From Ligula intestinalis (Eukaryota; Platyhelminthes; Cestoda; Diphyllobothriidea; Diphyllobothriidae): 64,000 bases of DNA. Position numbers and translations under genes: made by a program. The DNA lies in NCBI GenBank assembly GCA_036362985.1, contig JAYGXS010000001.1:44611340-44675339 (forward strand), given 5' to 3'. The notes under the pieces are model-generated. The model worked only from the letters and a program-made list of their open reading frames with translations, was not told the origin of the DNA and made no database searches. This document shows positions 12,261-24,567 of this stretch, piece by piece. Numbering within the stretch: position 1 is the first letter of the stretch; each line of letters begins with the position of its first letter.

Positions 12261-13413
12261 TTTTTCGTTCCGCAGGTGAGAAGTCCCGTTGAAAGAAAAT
12301 GCAGGATTGGAGTCTTTTATCTCAAAGCATCTAGACAGAATGAGCCTGTCGTCCTTCATGCTGGTCATGATGACCTTAAAAAGGTCTAGGACGCGTTGGT
12401 TTAGATGAGCTCTCTGGCCGTTTACCCAGATGGAAGGATTTGTCAACTTCTATTGACGTATTGGGTACCAGCATTTTATTCAGAAGTGCATAGAAGAGCT
12501 TCATGTCGTCGGAATACCGGTCGATGGGGGTAGTAGCAGTTGATTCCGGCAGACCTTGTATTATTAAAGTTTCTCCCCTGTCTGTGACTTTTTGCGTCCC
12601 TTCTACGCCGTTGGTCACTGCCTGGTGTAACGATTTCCTGTTTGGCTTCGTGTCTTTTTTGGCGCCATCCTGTGCTTAACTTGATGACCCAGTCGTTTTT
12701 TTGTTGTCTGCTGTGAAATTGTTCATAATCGCCTCAACTGTGGATGATCGGTCAACTATGGGGGCCTTAACTGTAAGTATGGGCACCTTCGTATCTTTTT
12801 CCGCGGCAGCCTTCACTTTAATTGCTATGTTTGCATAGGATCGCAGCTGTCTCGGTGCAAACGTTGTATCTTCAGCCTCTTCCGGCTCTTCTGCGGTCCC
12901 CTTTCGTGCGGTTTTACTAGTTCTGACCTGTAAAGAGGCTGAGACTGGTTGGTCAAGTAGACACTTTCCTCTTCTTCTGGGCGTTTTGGTAATCCTAGGA
13001 CCTGAAATTTCCTGGAACAGTAGGTTTGGGCTTGTTTGTGTATGCTTCTCCTGTGTTTTAGTCACGCTTGTACCAATTGGCTGCTGCCTGGTAGCTAGTT
13101 CCGTCACTGTGGATTCTAGCTGCTGATTTCCGCTGGTTTCATTCGACGGCTTTACTTTGTCATGCTGGAGAAAATATGTGATAATATCAACTATTATATC
13201 CATGCGTGACTCCAACTTCGATATTTTTGGGCGGGACTCCTTGCAATGTTCGTAGGCCATCGAGCAATGCGTGTCATCAGTATCAATGCTCTTAACTCTC
13301 TGTGACATCTGCCAGGTGGTCATGGTGGCCGCAAGGTGTATACTCTTGCCTCTCATGTCACACTGCTTGTCACGCGGGACAGTTTGATCAAGGTGTTCGT
13401 GGGCGGAGTTCAC
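12243..13413 (-). mobile_element. LINE family A ORF1-like region
   Basis: Bases 13413-12676 (minus) give a long open frame rich in Thr, Lys and Glu, with KISKLESRMDIIVDIITYFL, a short coiled-coil-like segment. The next frame, 12618-12376, reads ETLIIQGLPESTATTPIDR and later SFHLGKRPESSSKPTRPRPF, the shape of the RRM-like nucleic-acid chaperone in CR1/L2 ORF1. Bases 12446-12243 continue the same domain after a shift. It lies directly upstream of the EEP start, as ORF1 should. Confidence 0.75.
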
Positions 13414-13919
13414 CGTGTCACCCCTGTCAATGCACTTAACTTTCTGTGATAGCTGTAAAATCGAGTAGACCGAATAATGCCCCTGAAAAATTTAATTGAG
13501 CTTATATTGTAAACATTTTTTTCAAAACCATTCATGTCATTTTCAAATGCACATTTTCCGTCAAATTATGCTAAAATGCCTCAAAATCCTATTTTTATTC
13601 CGTTTTTTTTTCATGCCACAGTTTAACCTTCCCTTTCCATAGATCCCTCCTCTAAATATACCTTTCCTCAATAGTCACAATTCACTTAACAATAACTACT
13701 CGACAAATAGTAGACTTGGGCCAATTTGTTTTCCACCTTCGGTTTCTCCCCAGCAGTTTCCTTTTCCACCACCAAGTTTTCCTTTTTTATAAATACTGAT
13801 GAGCGTAACCTGCATCTCAGTGATACGCTGAGTATAACCTTACTTAATGCAAGATCGGCTTTAGAAGAAACTAGAAGCAATTACGGCCTAGCTGACCCGT
13901 CGTAGAAACCAAAGATGTT

Positions 13920-14540
13920 CCCCCTTAAACTGTTTGTTTTAAATGCCAGATCTCCGCTAAGTAAGATGTCTGTACTCCAAAATCGGGTTTCGTCAACCAC
14001 CCAGACATTGTTATGGTAACAGAGCCACGGGCATCGCCCTGTGTAGCTGACTCTGAACTCTCTATTATAGGCTATGCTTGCATTCAGAATGATTGTAACA
14101 ATGGCAGTGGCGGCGGAAGCTGCATCTATGTTAAGCGACCGCTTACATTTCTGCAGCTAGGCTATCCACAACTTACGGCCGTAGAGGAGAGCTGCTGGCT
14201 CCGAGTTGTTCGAACTAATAAATACTCGTTACTCGTTGGCTGGGTGTATCGCCCACCCAATACTAGTAGGGACTACGATCTTCGTCCCTCACAGGCATTT
14301 AATGCCGCAGCAGACTTGAAGTGCAATGGTTTCCACCCTCAGGTCTTACAACGTTTGAGAACTTACTTGAGGCCGTAGATATCGGCAGGTGGGATCAGGT
14401 AGTCGATTTTCCCACCCGAGGATCAAACATACTCGACATAATTCTCTGTGGGGGGTGTGAACCACTGTTGGTGTCATCTTAAGATGCACACAGGAGTTCA
14501 GACCATCTACGACAGTTCCCCGTCGGTTTCGAAGATGGGC
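13920..14540 (+). mobile_element. LINE fragment: EEP endonuclease (family D)
   Basis: The plus strand reads LKLFVLNARSPLSKMSVLQN, then VTEPRASP, NGSGGGSCIYVKRPL and LLVGWVYRPPNTSRDYD. After a frame change come GRWDQVVDFPTRGSNILDI and SSDHLRQFPV. These are the ordered motifs of an EEP endonuclease (NARS, TE, GGG, YRPP, LD, SDH). Broken by frameshifts. It may belong with the RT that begins near 15690, separated by inserted DNA. Confidence 0.75.
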
Positions 14541-14559
14541 ACTACGCGCTCAAACAGCC

Positions 14560-15690
14560 GCAGCAAACGCTGAAGCAAACGCTGAAGCAAGGCGCAACAG
14601 ACAGTGAGGCAAGCAACACGAAGGCTACAGCAAGCAGAAGCAACGCAGTGAAGAACCGCAAGAAAACAGGAGTTTAGCAGACTTGCGGAGAATCTGCCCT
14701 CTCGCTCGCCACTCCCACCTCCATTTCGGTGTAAAGACAAAGTCAATAAGACCAGTATGAGGGACGGTGTAGGTGGCTGGCATGATAGTCACTCAGCACG
14801 CGCACACTTGACACAGCCAACTCTCTAGGTAGACTCCCGCCTGCGTGGGAGCACCATCAAGGCCACATTACGAAGGATCCATTGCAGCCTGGCCCTCAGT
14901 CCTTCTTCTCCTCCCATACGCACACACACAAACACACGCGTACAAAAGGAGCAGCAACGTAGGGGGCCGAAGTTTTCCCGACAGTTGGCAAACCCTCCAA
15001 GCCATGGCTTTTAGCGTACCGTGATAGATTCAAGTGCATTCAGATTTACTACAATGAGGAGAGAAACGCGCCGAGATTCAACCTCACTCTCTTCCCCACC
15101 GTTTAGTGAGTGCCTAGCTGCTCGAGCAACTGAGATGGTGCCTGAAACTCAGTGGGAGCGCCAACGCATGCATCGACAGGCAATCAGAACCGAGCGAAAG
15201 TGCCAGCGCCTACCAGGCCGCAGGGACCGTGGTTGGCCGAGGTCTGACATTGCATATACATACAGACATTCGATCTCAGAAGGGTGAGAGCAGCCCTGCA
15301 CGAAGCCTGGGCCAACACTCTTCTGAGACTGAAAGGCACTACCTATGCTCCGGTGCCGGTTCGCGTCCATGGGTGGAGCTTGGGGTCTCCTGCGGGGTGT
15401 CATGTGTGGTGTCATGTGTCAGACTATTTACACTGCATTACCACTACACACTACACATAACATCTAAAACACTAGAACTCGAGGCGAACGAAACGTTTTC
15501 TCAAAAATATTGTTTTTCCATGACTTCCGATCAGCAAATACGGCGGAACTGCCTACACATCTTAATTCCCGCAACTGATCAGACTTTTTCCAATGATTGG
15601 GTGTGATTGTTTGTAGTGATACACTGTACAAAGTGCTGGTTTAACTCATTTCCAGTTTTTTCGCCCGTAAAAAAACAATACATGTCAAGG
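14560..15690. other. unassigned DNA between LINE pieces
   Basis: Contains two copies of the 12-base cgctgaagcaaa near 14566-14590 and an imperfect CA-rich stretch near 14920-14945. Open frames at 15021-15606 show no recognised motif. Confidence 0.4.
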
Positions 15691-17470
15691 ATGAAGTGTA
15701 CCTTCCTCCACCTTTCCGCCGTAGGCTGCGTAGACTCTCACGTTGTTTGCGTCGTTAGAATAAAATTTCCGTTCTGCCCTTGATCCAACTGATCTTTGAG
15801 CAGGCTAAGAAGCTCTTTGAAGAAAAGCAGATAAACGATTAGGTCAACTTTGCTGAAAACCTTTCACTAAATGTTGCGGAACTCTACACGCAAAATCAAA
15901 GCACCGAGAAAAGCGCCGCACCCCATACTTCAAGATGCCTAACAAAAGCATATAGTTGACGCGTAGTTGGCCGCTGATAGCTTTTTATGTGTTCCTTTCC
16001 AGAAATTTCAGTGAAAACTCGGTCGCTGCAATTCCGAATATCCGGGTTTGGATGAATACCGTTTTACCCCCAGGGACATGACCATAGACATTCGTCGTTT
16101 TCATCAATCTCACACTCGAGGATAGCCTCCGGTTCAGCCCTCTAAGGCTGAAGCGAATGATACTTAATCTTGCTCTGGAAAGCGAAACCTTTCCTATGTT
16201 AAAGAAGGAATCGCACATACTGCCTGCTCCCAAACACGGCCGATCGACGTTTTTTGATGACTTTAGGCCGATGAATACACTTCCCGCAGCCTCAAACATA
16301 TTAAAGACCTTGATCAAGGAAAAGATGATGCGTCATTTGACAGAGAACAACCGAATGCAACTCAGCATGGGCTCTTCATAAAAAGATCGTGTGGCACCTG
16401 CCAACTCTCTTTCTTTATTTTGTGCTACAATCTAGAGATAGTGGTTTGGCTCTTTATACAGTATATTTTTATGTCACTAAGGCCTTTGATCGTGTTGACC
16501 ATAATCTCCTCCTTCCTAAACTTGCCTCTTTCGGCATAGGTAACAGTCTTCCGAATTTAATATCTTCCTATTCGGTTGCTCGTACACGACGTGTAAATAT
16601 TTCCAATGTCATTCTGAACCCCACACATGTGAGGAGTGGAGTTATTAAGGGTAGCGTACTCGGAACGCTCTAATTTTGCCTTTTTGTTCCTGATTGCTTT
16701 CAGTATGGTAGACCCTTTATGTGCGCTGATTATTCGAAAGTCGCCTACTAATATAAACCGGAAGATCGCAACATCGTGCTTTAGCTCGTAAAAAAGGATC
16801 TTGAGGCCTTTTCCTAGTGGTGCTGCACATGGCGCCTCTCTCTTTCTTGGCATAAATGTTCCGCTATGGTTGTTGTCGACGATCATTAGCCTGAACGAAG
16901 TATAGACGGTCGCCGACTCCATGTACCAGGAGTTATAAAGGATCTGGGCATATCCTATTCTGATAGTTTCAATCTTAAAGAGCACTGTGCCCTGACTGTC
17001 TGGAAAGCACGCCTAACTACCGGATTTATTTTAAGACATTTTAAGACTGTCAAGGTTGGAACTAGCCTTCATAATATGTACGTGGGACCTAGTCTCGAAT
17101 ATTGTTCACCCCCTATTTAGCCTCCTGTGCGCTAGTGAACGGAAGAGAATAGAATCGGTCCAGCACTTCTTCACTAGAAGAGTTTTCTCTGCAGAACGCC
17201 GTAACCTATTTTACCAACAACGCTGTGAACTTATTATCCTCGATTTTTTGGCTTCGCAGAATACAGAAGGAACTATTTTTGCTGTTTAAACTTTTAAGTG
17301 GCCGTACCGTTAATCCCTTCATTACCATAAGGCGGCTCTAGCACTCTCGGCGTGCCAGTCATCGAGATGTCTTTTTGTTTCTTCCTATGACATGCACACT
17401 TAGATACCATAATTTTTCAGTAAACGCCATAACAATCTGGAATAGGCTACCCAGAAGTGTTAAAAGTCAG
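15690..17470 (+). mobile_element. LINE reverse transcriptase fragment (family D)
   Basis: The plus strand begins with linker YLPPPFRRRLRRLSRCL and LIFEQAKKLFEEKQIN. From 16157 the RT reads FPMLKKESHILPAPKHGRS, FRPMNTLPAASNILKTLIKE, then VYFYVTKAFDRVDHNLLLPK (motif A with AFD) and SGVIKGSVLGTL. A decayed ADY replaces the YADD site near 16720. The thumb at 17056-17289 includes SERKRIESVQHFFTRRVFS. Multiple frames and stops: a pseudogene. Confidence 0.82.
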
Positions 17471-17479
17471 TAAAGCTAT

Positions 17480-18150
17480 CCTTTGTTTAAGAGAGCTACC
17501 ACTAGTTTTCTACATTCAAGACAACTTTCAAGAATTTTTGTGCTGACTCGATGGAATCTCTTTTTCACTCTGATGGCATTCGTGGACTTTGAATCCTCCA
17601 GGCCTCATGCTGAGGATAATGGTGATGAATCAGCGGGCCGCAATCGGCTAATTCTTCAGCTGATAGCGAGCAACCGTTCTTCGACAGGCACTCCGCTGGT
17701 GCAGAATCTCTAAATCACAACACTCAAGGAAAACTGAGAGCACCGTGTTCCTGTGTCAACCCTCCCCGTCCCGAACTAAAGTCACTCAACTATCTGTAGT
17801 TTTTTTTCCTGCATAACTATCATCTCGATCTATAACTGTGCATTTCTTCCGTTAGTATCGTACCTTTGAAGTCAGATATTTTTCGCTTGAAAAAAAACCC
17901 CCTATTTCGCCCACTATTAATCAAGCACAAAACTAAAACAAAACCAATACTGACTGCGAAATATGGAGTTTGTTTTTAAGTTTTCTCTTGTCTTCAATGT
18001 TTTGAAAGGCGCCAAGAGGTGCTTTACGAATTAACCCAATTTTAAAAATTGCTTGTAAACTGGCAATACGAGCACGTGATGCCAATGACCCATCGAGCGA
18101 AGCGGCTTGATCATCAAGACCATCATTGACGCCAACCGCCAACGCTAACA
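17480..18150. other. no recognised gene
   Basis: Short frames only. The minus-strand frame at 18151-17933 shows no family motif. Confidence 0.4.
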
Positions 18151-18179
18151 TGAAATAGTTGCCAATTACAATCTCAGCA

Positions 18180-18545
18180 GCAACTTGGCTGCCATTTGGA
18201 AACTTCTACGGAACCTGACCAAGCCCCTGGCTGATACATTTAATCAGTCTGTTAGTTTCGGAGACGACAAGTTCATTTCGAACAATGGTAAGATCGCCGC
18301 AAATATGAACAAGCTGTTCTCGCCCTGCTCGATGTCCAGTCCCAAATGTCAGCGCTCCCTATTTCGTCTCCTCCATAAAGCCCCACCTCCTGTCATTTCC
18401 TTTTAGGGTGATGCTATCCTCACTGCTTTTAAGGAAACGAGAGTTTTGAAAGCCTTAGGACCAGAAGGCCTGGTGCCTATCCATTTGTGCCACATCGGCC
18501 CTAAGGTGGCTGCCTACCTTGTTGTCCTCTTCAGCCTACCCTACA
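18180..18545 (+). mobile_element. LINE fragment: pre-RT linker and early RT
   Basis: The plus strand reads AAIWKLLRNLTKPLADTFNQ, KFISNNGKIAANMNKLFSP, then after a stop TAFKETRVLKALGPEGLVPI. This resembles the A.....K..GPDGL.P region at the start of LINE reverse transcriptases. It is cut off after about 120 residues and is a different family from the RT just upstream. Confidence 0.6.
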
Positions 18546-19111
18546 AGATCACAGTCGATATTTCCCCTCGCTCCTCCTACGACAGTTCTACATCGATATC
18601 CCCCATTAATTACTATCTAGGACATTATGGCTGCAACCATACGTATAGATTTTTTTCCTGCGTCTCTGGAATTATTTTTCTTGCGTGGATGATCTTTTGA
18701 AGTCGAAATTTAAGAAGATTTTGTTTTCAAACCAATTTTACCGAGACGCAACCTCTTCAAACCGAACGCCACGTCCTCAAACCAACAAATTCGCGGCCTA
18801 CCAACGGAAATCGTCAAGATCCGAATATTCTCGAGACCTTCAAAGGCTGAGTCGTTTCCCATTATTGAATGCACTTTTCAAATTAATTTAAAGTGCACAT
18901 TACAAAATAGCTACAGTATTTGTTAATTTTACTCTGATTATTTGTCGTAAGTCACAATCTGAAAATCATATCGACTGGTGTTTTCTAAACGTAATAACTA
19001 ATACAGTTTGTTAAACAATTTTGAGGGATTTTAACAACCAGCTGCGGTAAAATCATATAAGCTAAATTTTTCTAAATCTTCTCACATTTAAATCAAATTT
19101 CCATCAAAATT
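18546..19111. other. no recognised gene; AT-rich before LINE family G ORF1
   Basis: AT-rich. It may include the 5' untranslated region of the following element; no boundary could be set. Confidence 0.35.
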
Positions 19112-20636
19112 ATGAGAACGAAAATTATAGCTCATCGTAAGATATCTGCCCCCAGATCCAAGCGGTGCCTGATCGCGCCTACTAGTCAATGCATTGGTAT
19201 CAACATGCAGCCCATTTTCAAGGCTAAGCAAATTGATTTATCTGCATTACAGAACTATAATGACTTCCTGATGAAGTTTGGTTCTGTTTTGTCAATACTA
19301 GGCAATCTGTTTGGTGGTATGTTATCAGATGTGCCCTCGCAAGATTGTAAAAATTAGACTCCTCCGTCCACGGAAGCTTTTGATAGAAAAAAGCGAAACT
19401 TTAACTTTATACTAAAAAATGCCTCCATATTAAGTTGTCCTTTGGATATTGCAAAAGATTTTCTATGCTCGGGTGGTTTCAACTACGAAATTGCGGAAGC
19501 AAAGCGCCTCCAATCGCGTAGCAAAAAACCGCCCATCCTAGTTAAATTGTTTTCACCGATCGAGGTAGACTCAATCTTTGCTCAACGAGGTCGCATTTCC
19601 CGATATTTAGAAATGACTAAAAGTTTCCTCTGTCGAGATCTTACACCAATGGAGCGAAGAAATGCTGCTCTCCAGTCCAATAGACCAATTACTTCTCAGC
19701 CTACTATTCCTAAATCTGTTCATAGTCCCTATAGGGTAAATGCACTCGCTAATCTTCCACCCCGGATATCTGGTCATACACCCACAAACGTCAGTACACC
19801 CGTTATCCCTGCCTCCCAGATGTCTATTCATAGTCCCATAACCGTCATTACACCTGCTATCCCTACGTCCCGAATGTCTAGTCATATGCCATAAACATCA
19901 GTGCACCAGTTAGCCCATCCCTCTTGATGTCGGGACCGTCAAGCCCTGCCGCTCCATCATCTACTACGATTAAAAACTAGTCTTAATACATTCTCTGTCC
20001 AACGATCGATAAATTCTGCTGCCTCTAACTCGGCAACAAGCTCATCAAGAATGTCATTAATACCGTCAAAAGCGTTTAGCCCGAGCACTTCCCCACCACA
20101 ACCTAGCTCCTTCCTTAAATGTGCGAGTCATATTATTCCCCCGTATATTGCGTTATTGAACATGCCAGGCCCGAACCACGAAAAATTTAATTTGCACGAC
20201 AGTAACCCAAACTGTTTCAGTTTTAAATCTAATCGGAGTTGGCGTACAGGACATTCACTGATTAAGACCACTAGCCCTTACGCGAGCGGCCCCAACACTA
20301 ATTTTATGTCACCGTTCCCCTATCAGTTCCTTTACCCATCCTCTACTTCCCAAACCTGCAAACTTCTACATGCCTTCTTGCCTCCCCCCATTCCTCCCAA
20401 ACGCCCCAGAAGCTTATTTTGGTTCATCCTCTCCCAATTTTTCCCTGCCAGAAAGCGAGGTCCCTAGATATCTCAGACCTTATCAACCATCCATTATTGG
20501 CTATCCGTATGCTAACAGCTCCATACCCATCAGTACTTATTCCACAAATAATAAAGGCCTACAGTTTGCCTACCCACCTTTAAATTCTTTTTTACGAATA
20601 ACGATAGCCATAGTCCTGCCACTCAAAACACACTAG
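19112..20636 (+). mobile_element. LINE family G ORF1 (RRM-like, with 18-residue repeats)
   Basis: One frame runs from 19112 through a single in-frame TAG (19355-19357) to 19894. The stretch NFNFILKNASILSCPLDIAK, then LCSGGFNYEIAEAKRLQ, PPILVKLFSP and CRDLTPMERRNAAL has the look of the RRM-like domain of CR1-type ORF1 proteins. Four 54-base units follow from 19715. A one-base deletion in the fourth causes the stop at 19892-19894. Proline-rich frames continue to 20636. No metal-binding knuckle was seen. Confidence 0.7.
19715..19929 (+). repeat. 54-bp in-frame minisatellite in LINE ORF1
   Basis: Units start at 19715, 19769, 19823 and 19877, each opening with tctn(g/t)tcat. They encode 18 residues on the pattern S-x-H-x-P-x-x-V-x-T-P-x-I-P-x-S-x-M. 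The last unit is 53 bases because one C of a CCC is missing. Confidence 0.9.
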
Positions 20637-20639
20637 ATT

Positions 20640-23378
20640 TCATATTGCTAAATGCCAGGTCTGTTATAAATAAAATGGCTCAACTGCGAACTATTGCTTT
20701 TGAGATGACGTCCGATGTTATATGCATTACAGAATCTTGGACCCCTCCCTTATCAAAGACGAGTATGATCTCTATCGTCACGATCGCATTAATAAGCGTG
20801 GTGGTAGTTGTCTTCTCTATATAAGGGCACTTTCCATTTTTTCTAAATAGCATGTCCTTCTCTGGAAATTACTGTTTCGCTTCTATTATCCTGTCGCCCC
20901 GGCAAAAGGCGATTATTGGATGTGAATACAATCCTCCAAACTTTTTATCTGAAGAAGATGCAAATTTGTGTGAAATATTTAACTTTATTCCAGAAAACAC
21001 TTTTGAAGTTAAAATTATTGCTGGAGATTTTAATTTTCCTGAAATCGACTGGCTTTCAAACTATTGTCCACCTAGATTTCAGCCTTTCCTAGATACCATT
21101 AATTTTTCTAACTGGTCGCAACTGGTTAGTTACTCACCAAGACAGAAGCATATCCTAGATCTGATTTTCACAAACGGTATTGCCCCTCTCTTCGCTGATT
21201 TTAAGCAGGACATCTTTCAAAGTGATCACACATTAATTCACTGTTGCCTTCGGCTTCCTTTTACGGAAAAGGCTAGTGCTAGTCGTAACTATCATGCGTA
21301 TGACTTCGCAGATATTAGCTCAATCAACAATTTTCATGACTCATTAGATTGGCAGAGCCTCTCCTCCATTAACGACGCCGCATATCATTCTGAACTCATG
21401 TCGGTCGCTTCTAATAAAATGCTGGAATTCGTGCCCAATAAAATTGCGAAACCCTGCACACCAGAATCGACCGTCCCTCATTTTCTTTTGCCTAGACTAA
21501 AGAAATTGAGGAGGCAGCTGAAAGCTAGGTCTACTAGTTCGCTGTCTGTGCATCTAAGGATCGCAGAGATCTTCGAATTAGCGTCACAGATTCGTCTTGC
21601 GCGTGACCACAACAGGGAATCCTCCACTTTGAGTGAGGTAAACTCTGCAAAATCGGTTGCACAACTGTTTCGTCGTAGGTCCTCCGCAAAACGAGGAATT
21701 GAAATGCCCCCATTGCTTAATATAAATAAAACATTTGTACTAGATGCGGCTTATAAGGCTGCATTGTTCAATGCTTTCTTTGCGAAGCATTTTACGACAG
21801 AATCCGAACCGGTTCCGTCGTTTCAACCACACTCAGACAATACTCTCAGGAACATTGATTTCTCCATATAATTAATTCGTAAGCATATATTTCGTCTAAA
21901 AAACGCACTCTTCGGGAACTGACGGCATCCCTAATTCAGTTATCAAGAGAGAGTCGACCTTTTCCAAATTACTGAGCCATATATTTTCAGTCTATCTCTC
22001 AAATGGTTTCTTTCCTGACACTTGGAAGACATCCATTATTCTTCCTGTCTTTAAATCAGGATCTCGTTCAGAAATAAATAACTACCGCGGTGTTCATAAA
22101 CCCCGGCCCTAGCTAAACTTCTGGAGAAGATAATTTTTAATCAAATTCTTGATTCTTGCCTAAAAATAAGCTTTGAAGCGACTCGCAGCATGGTTTTCTA
22201 CCCGGAAGATCATGCGAGACGTTTCACTTAGCTTTTCTTAACTACGTCACTTCCCTCCGTAACGAGCGGCAATCCGTAGTTGTTATCTACTTTGACCTGA
22301 GCAAAGTCTTCGACAAGGTGCCACACAGACGGCTTCTGGTCAAATTGGAAGCCATTGGCATCCGTCCCCCTCTCCTCGACTTCATCGGTTCCTACTTGTC
22401 TAACCGCAGGCAGAAGGTCCGAGTAGGTAATAGTTACTCCACTGCTCAGCTGATCACGAGTGGCATTTTTCAAGGCACTGTCTTGGGTCCTTTACTCTTC
22501 ATTCTATACATGAACGAAATTTCGACTTTTCTGAAAAATTCACACAATCTCATTTATGCAGACGACTTCAAATGCGTGAAATAATTTTCTAAGGACACGG
22601 CAAGTATATGCGTTGATAAAATAAATGCGGACCTGCTTACATTCTCACGTTAAAGTGCTACCTGGCAGATGAAATTCTCTCCATCCAAGTTTAGTTTCAT
22701 GTGGTTCGGTCCCGCCAAGCTTCCCTGTCCCCTTGTCTTTCAAAATACTTCACATTTAGAACGATCCACTATAAAAGACTTAGGTCTAAGCTACACAAAT
22801 AAACTAGCATTGTCGCCTCATGCCGATCGAATATCTGCGAAGGCTGCACAGATCTGTGGTTTTATATCACACGATTTCTTCCTGCTGGAAATAAAGTTAA
22901 AACTTTATCGCATGTATATTCTACCCATCCTAGAATACTGCTGTCCCCTCTTTGGTCTAAGGAATGCTTCTGACCACGGTAAGATTGAAAATGTACAGAG
23001 GGTATTTACTCGCAAAATATTCGCTCTTCCTCGATCCACTATTTCTTATACGGTGCGATGTCAGTTAGCGAAAACGACATTTCTTTGGGTCAGAAGACTA
23101 GAAGCGGGCCTCTGTTTCCTCTTTCGCGTTAACTCTACCCCTAACGTTCCACGAATCAACGCTCTCATTCCCGCAGATAGAACTTATGCCACTCGTAATT
23201 CCTCCAGGATTATTGCACCCCCTTAAGCTCCACTTTGAACCATTCTCACTTCTTTGCCTCCAAATATGCCTTCCTCCGGAATAATATTCCCCTCAAAATT
23301 AGGCTGTCGTCTAACTTAGCAGTTTTTAAAGTCAAATTACGTAAACACTTAACTTCGGAAGATATAAAGTCCTTGTGA
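20640..23378 (+). mobile_element. LINE family G ORF2: EEP endonuclease + reverse transcriptase
   Basis: Starts LLNARSVINKMAQLR (EEP start). From 20852 a 339-codon frame carries AGDFNFPEIDW, LDLIFTNG and QSDHTLIHC, then the linker ending HFTTESEPVPSFQ. RT follows after a frame break: VVIYFDLSKVFDKVPHRRLL (motif A), QGTVLGPLLFILY (motif B), LIYADDFK (catalytic YADD). The thumb reads IKDLGLSYTNKLALSPHADR, YRMYILPILEYCCPLFGL and FLWVRRLEAGLCFLF. TGA is at 23376-23378. It is broken at about 21870-22250, with stops after YADDFK. The best-preserved LINE in the window, but not intact. Confidence 0.9.
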
Positions 23379-24245
23379 TCCGTCTCCTTCCCAAACACAC
23401 AACTTTTGGACTTTGGAAAGGTTCACCCTGGCATCTGAGGTGGATATGTTTACATCCAATTTTTTTCCATACATGTCTCTTTCTTCCGCCTTTGAGTGAT
23501 ATTTGCAACGATTTTTCGTCCACTTCTCTGTCCAGTCATCATTGCCGTTTTCTCCATTCTCCGTTTTACAACCCCGACGATAGGCTTCATGGCCTTTACT
23601 CATGCTCGTGGCGGTTCTGCTATTTTCGCCAGCTCGTCGCTAAACTCCGCAGTCTACAAGGTCACATCGCCGGCGTTTCATTGATGATCAAGTGACCTCT
23701 GCCGTTCACTCTCTTGTCGACCCTGTTGTCCGCGATGGCCTCTTCCGGTCTCACCTCCCTGGTGGTTGATCATGAAGCCAGTCGGGCGGTGTAACAATGG
23801 TGAACGACAGCCTCTGCTGTTATATGATTCCTCCTATTACAAGAAGCGTTTCCAACCCTCATTCGTTCTCATCAACAGTCCTGTCTCACTTGCACTACAA
23901 TCAATCCTCTCAACCAAACCCCTTAATTTTGTTAAAGCAATTTTTTTCTCCTACGTTTTGTTTTTTTAAAGCGGGGGTTCGCTGAACTCTGCCCCAGCTT
24001 TAATGGTAGGAGTTTCTTTCACTGCTTCCTCCTTAGTTCACCATGCGTTTTAGAGAGTGTTGACTACTATTTTAAAACGACGATATGTTGGTGAATATGA
24101 ATTAATCTACCAACACTACTAAACGCTCCCGCTGCCTATGTGGTTGTTTCACGGAGAGCACCATTTATTATCTTTGCATTTATTTTTCGTAGCACCAAGT
24201 TCGCAATGACAAGGCCCTCCGGGCCTAAAATATAAAATTTATTTA
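23379..24245 (+). mobile_element. LINE family G 3' region with shared terminus
   Basis: After the ORF2 stop a further stretch (NTQLLDFGKVHPGI) is also found after ORF2 in the minus copy at 60.5 kb. The end near 24195-24245 (tagcaccaagttcgcaatga, then aaggcc and a TTTATTTATT tail) matches the end of the other copies. Part of the middle (about 23580-23690, THARGGSAIFASSSLNSAVY) looks like an EEP endonuclease of a different LINE, so this region may be a composite. Confidence 0.55.
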
Positions 24246-24259
24246 TTGATTCAATCATC

Positions 24260-24567
24260 CACAATTGCTGGCGCTGGTCAACCACTATCCCTTTAATGTA
24301 AGTGGGCAAGAACCCCAGCCTAGCGAATTCTTATCGCCAAATTTCCGTCCTCAGTCCATTGGCGAAGATCCTCGAATGGCTCATCCACCCAATTCTGACG
24401 TCCGCACAGAATTGTCTTGCCATCAACATGGTTTCCGATTAGGTCATGGTACAAAAACGACACCTTTCGTAATCAGCAACGCCATCCTCGAGAACTTCAA
24501 TCAACGAAAGACCGCCTAACGCCCCGTGGCAGTCTTTATCAACTTGTCACGAGCTTTCGACTTTGTT
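24260..24567 (+). mobile_element. LINE family H reverse transcriptase, 5' part
   Basis: The plus strand encodes HQHGFRLGHGTKTTPFVIS then AILENFNQRKTA and VAVFINLSRAFDFVW. These are the HGFR and DLSRAFD motifs (palm motif A) of I/Jockey-type reverse transcriptases. The frame breaks exactly where a reversed family G 3' piece begins; the rest of the RT resumes at about 25341. Confidence 0.75.
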
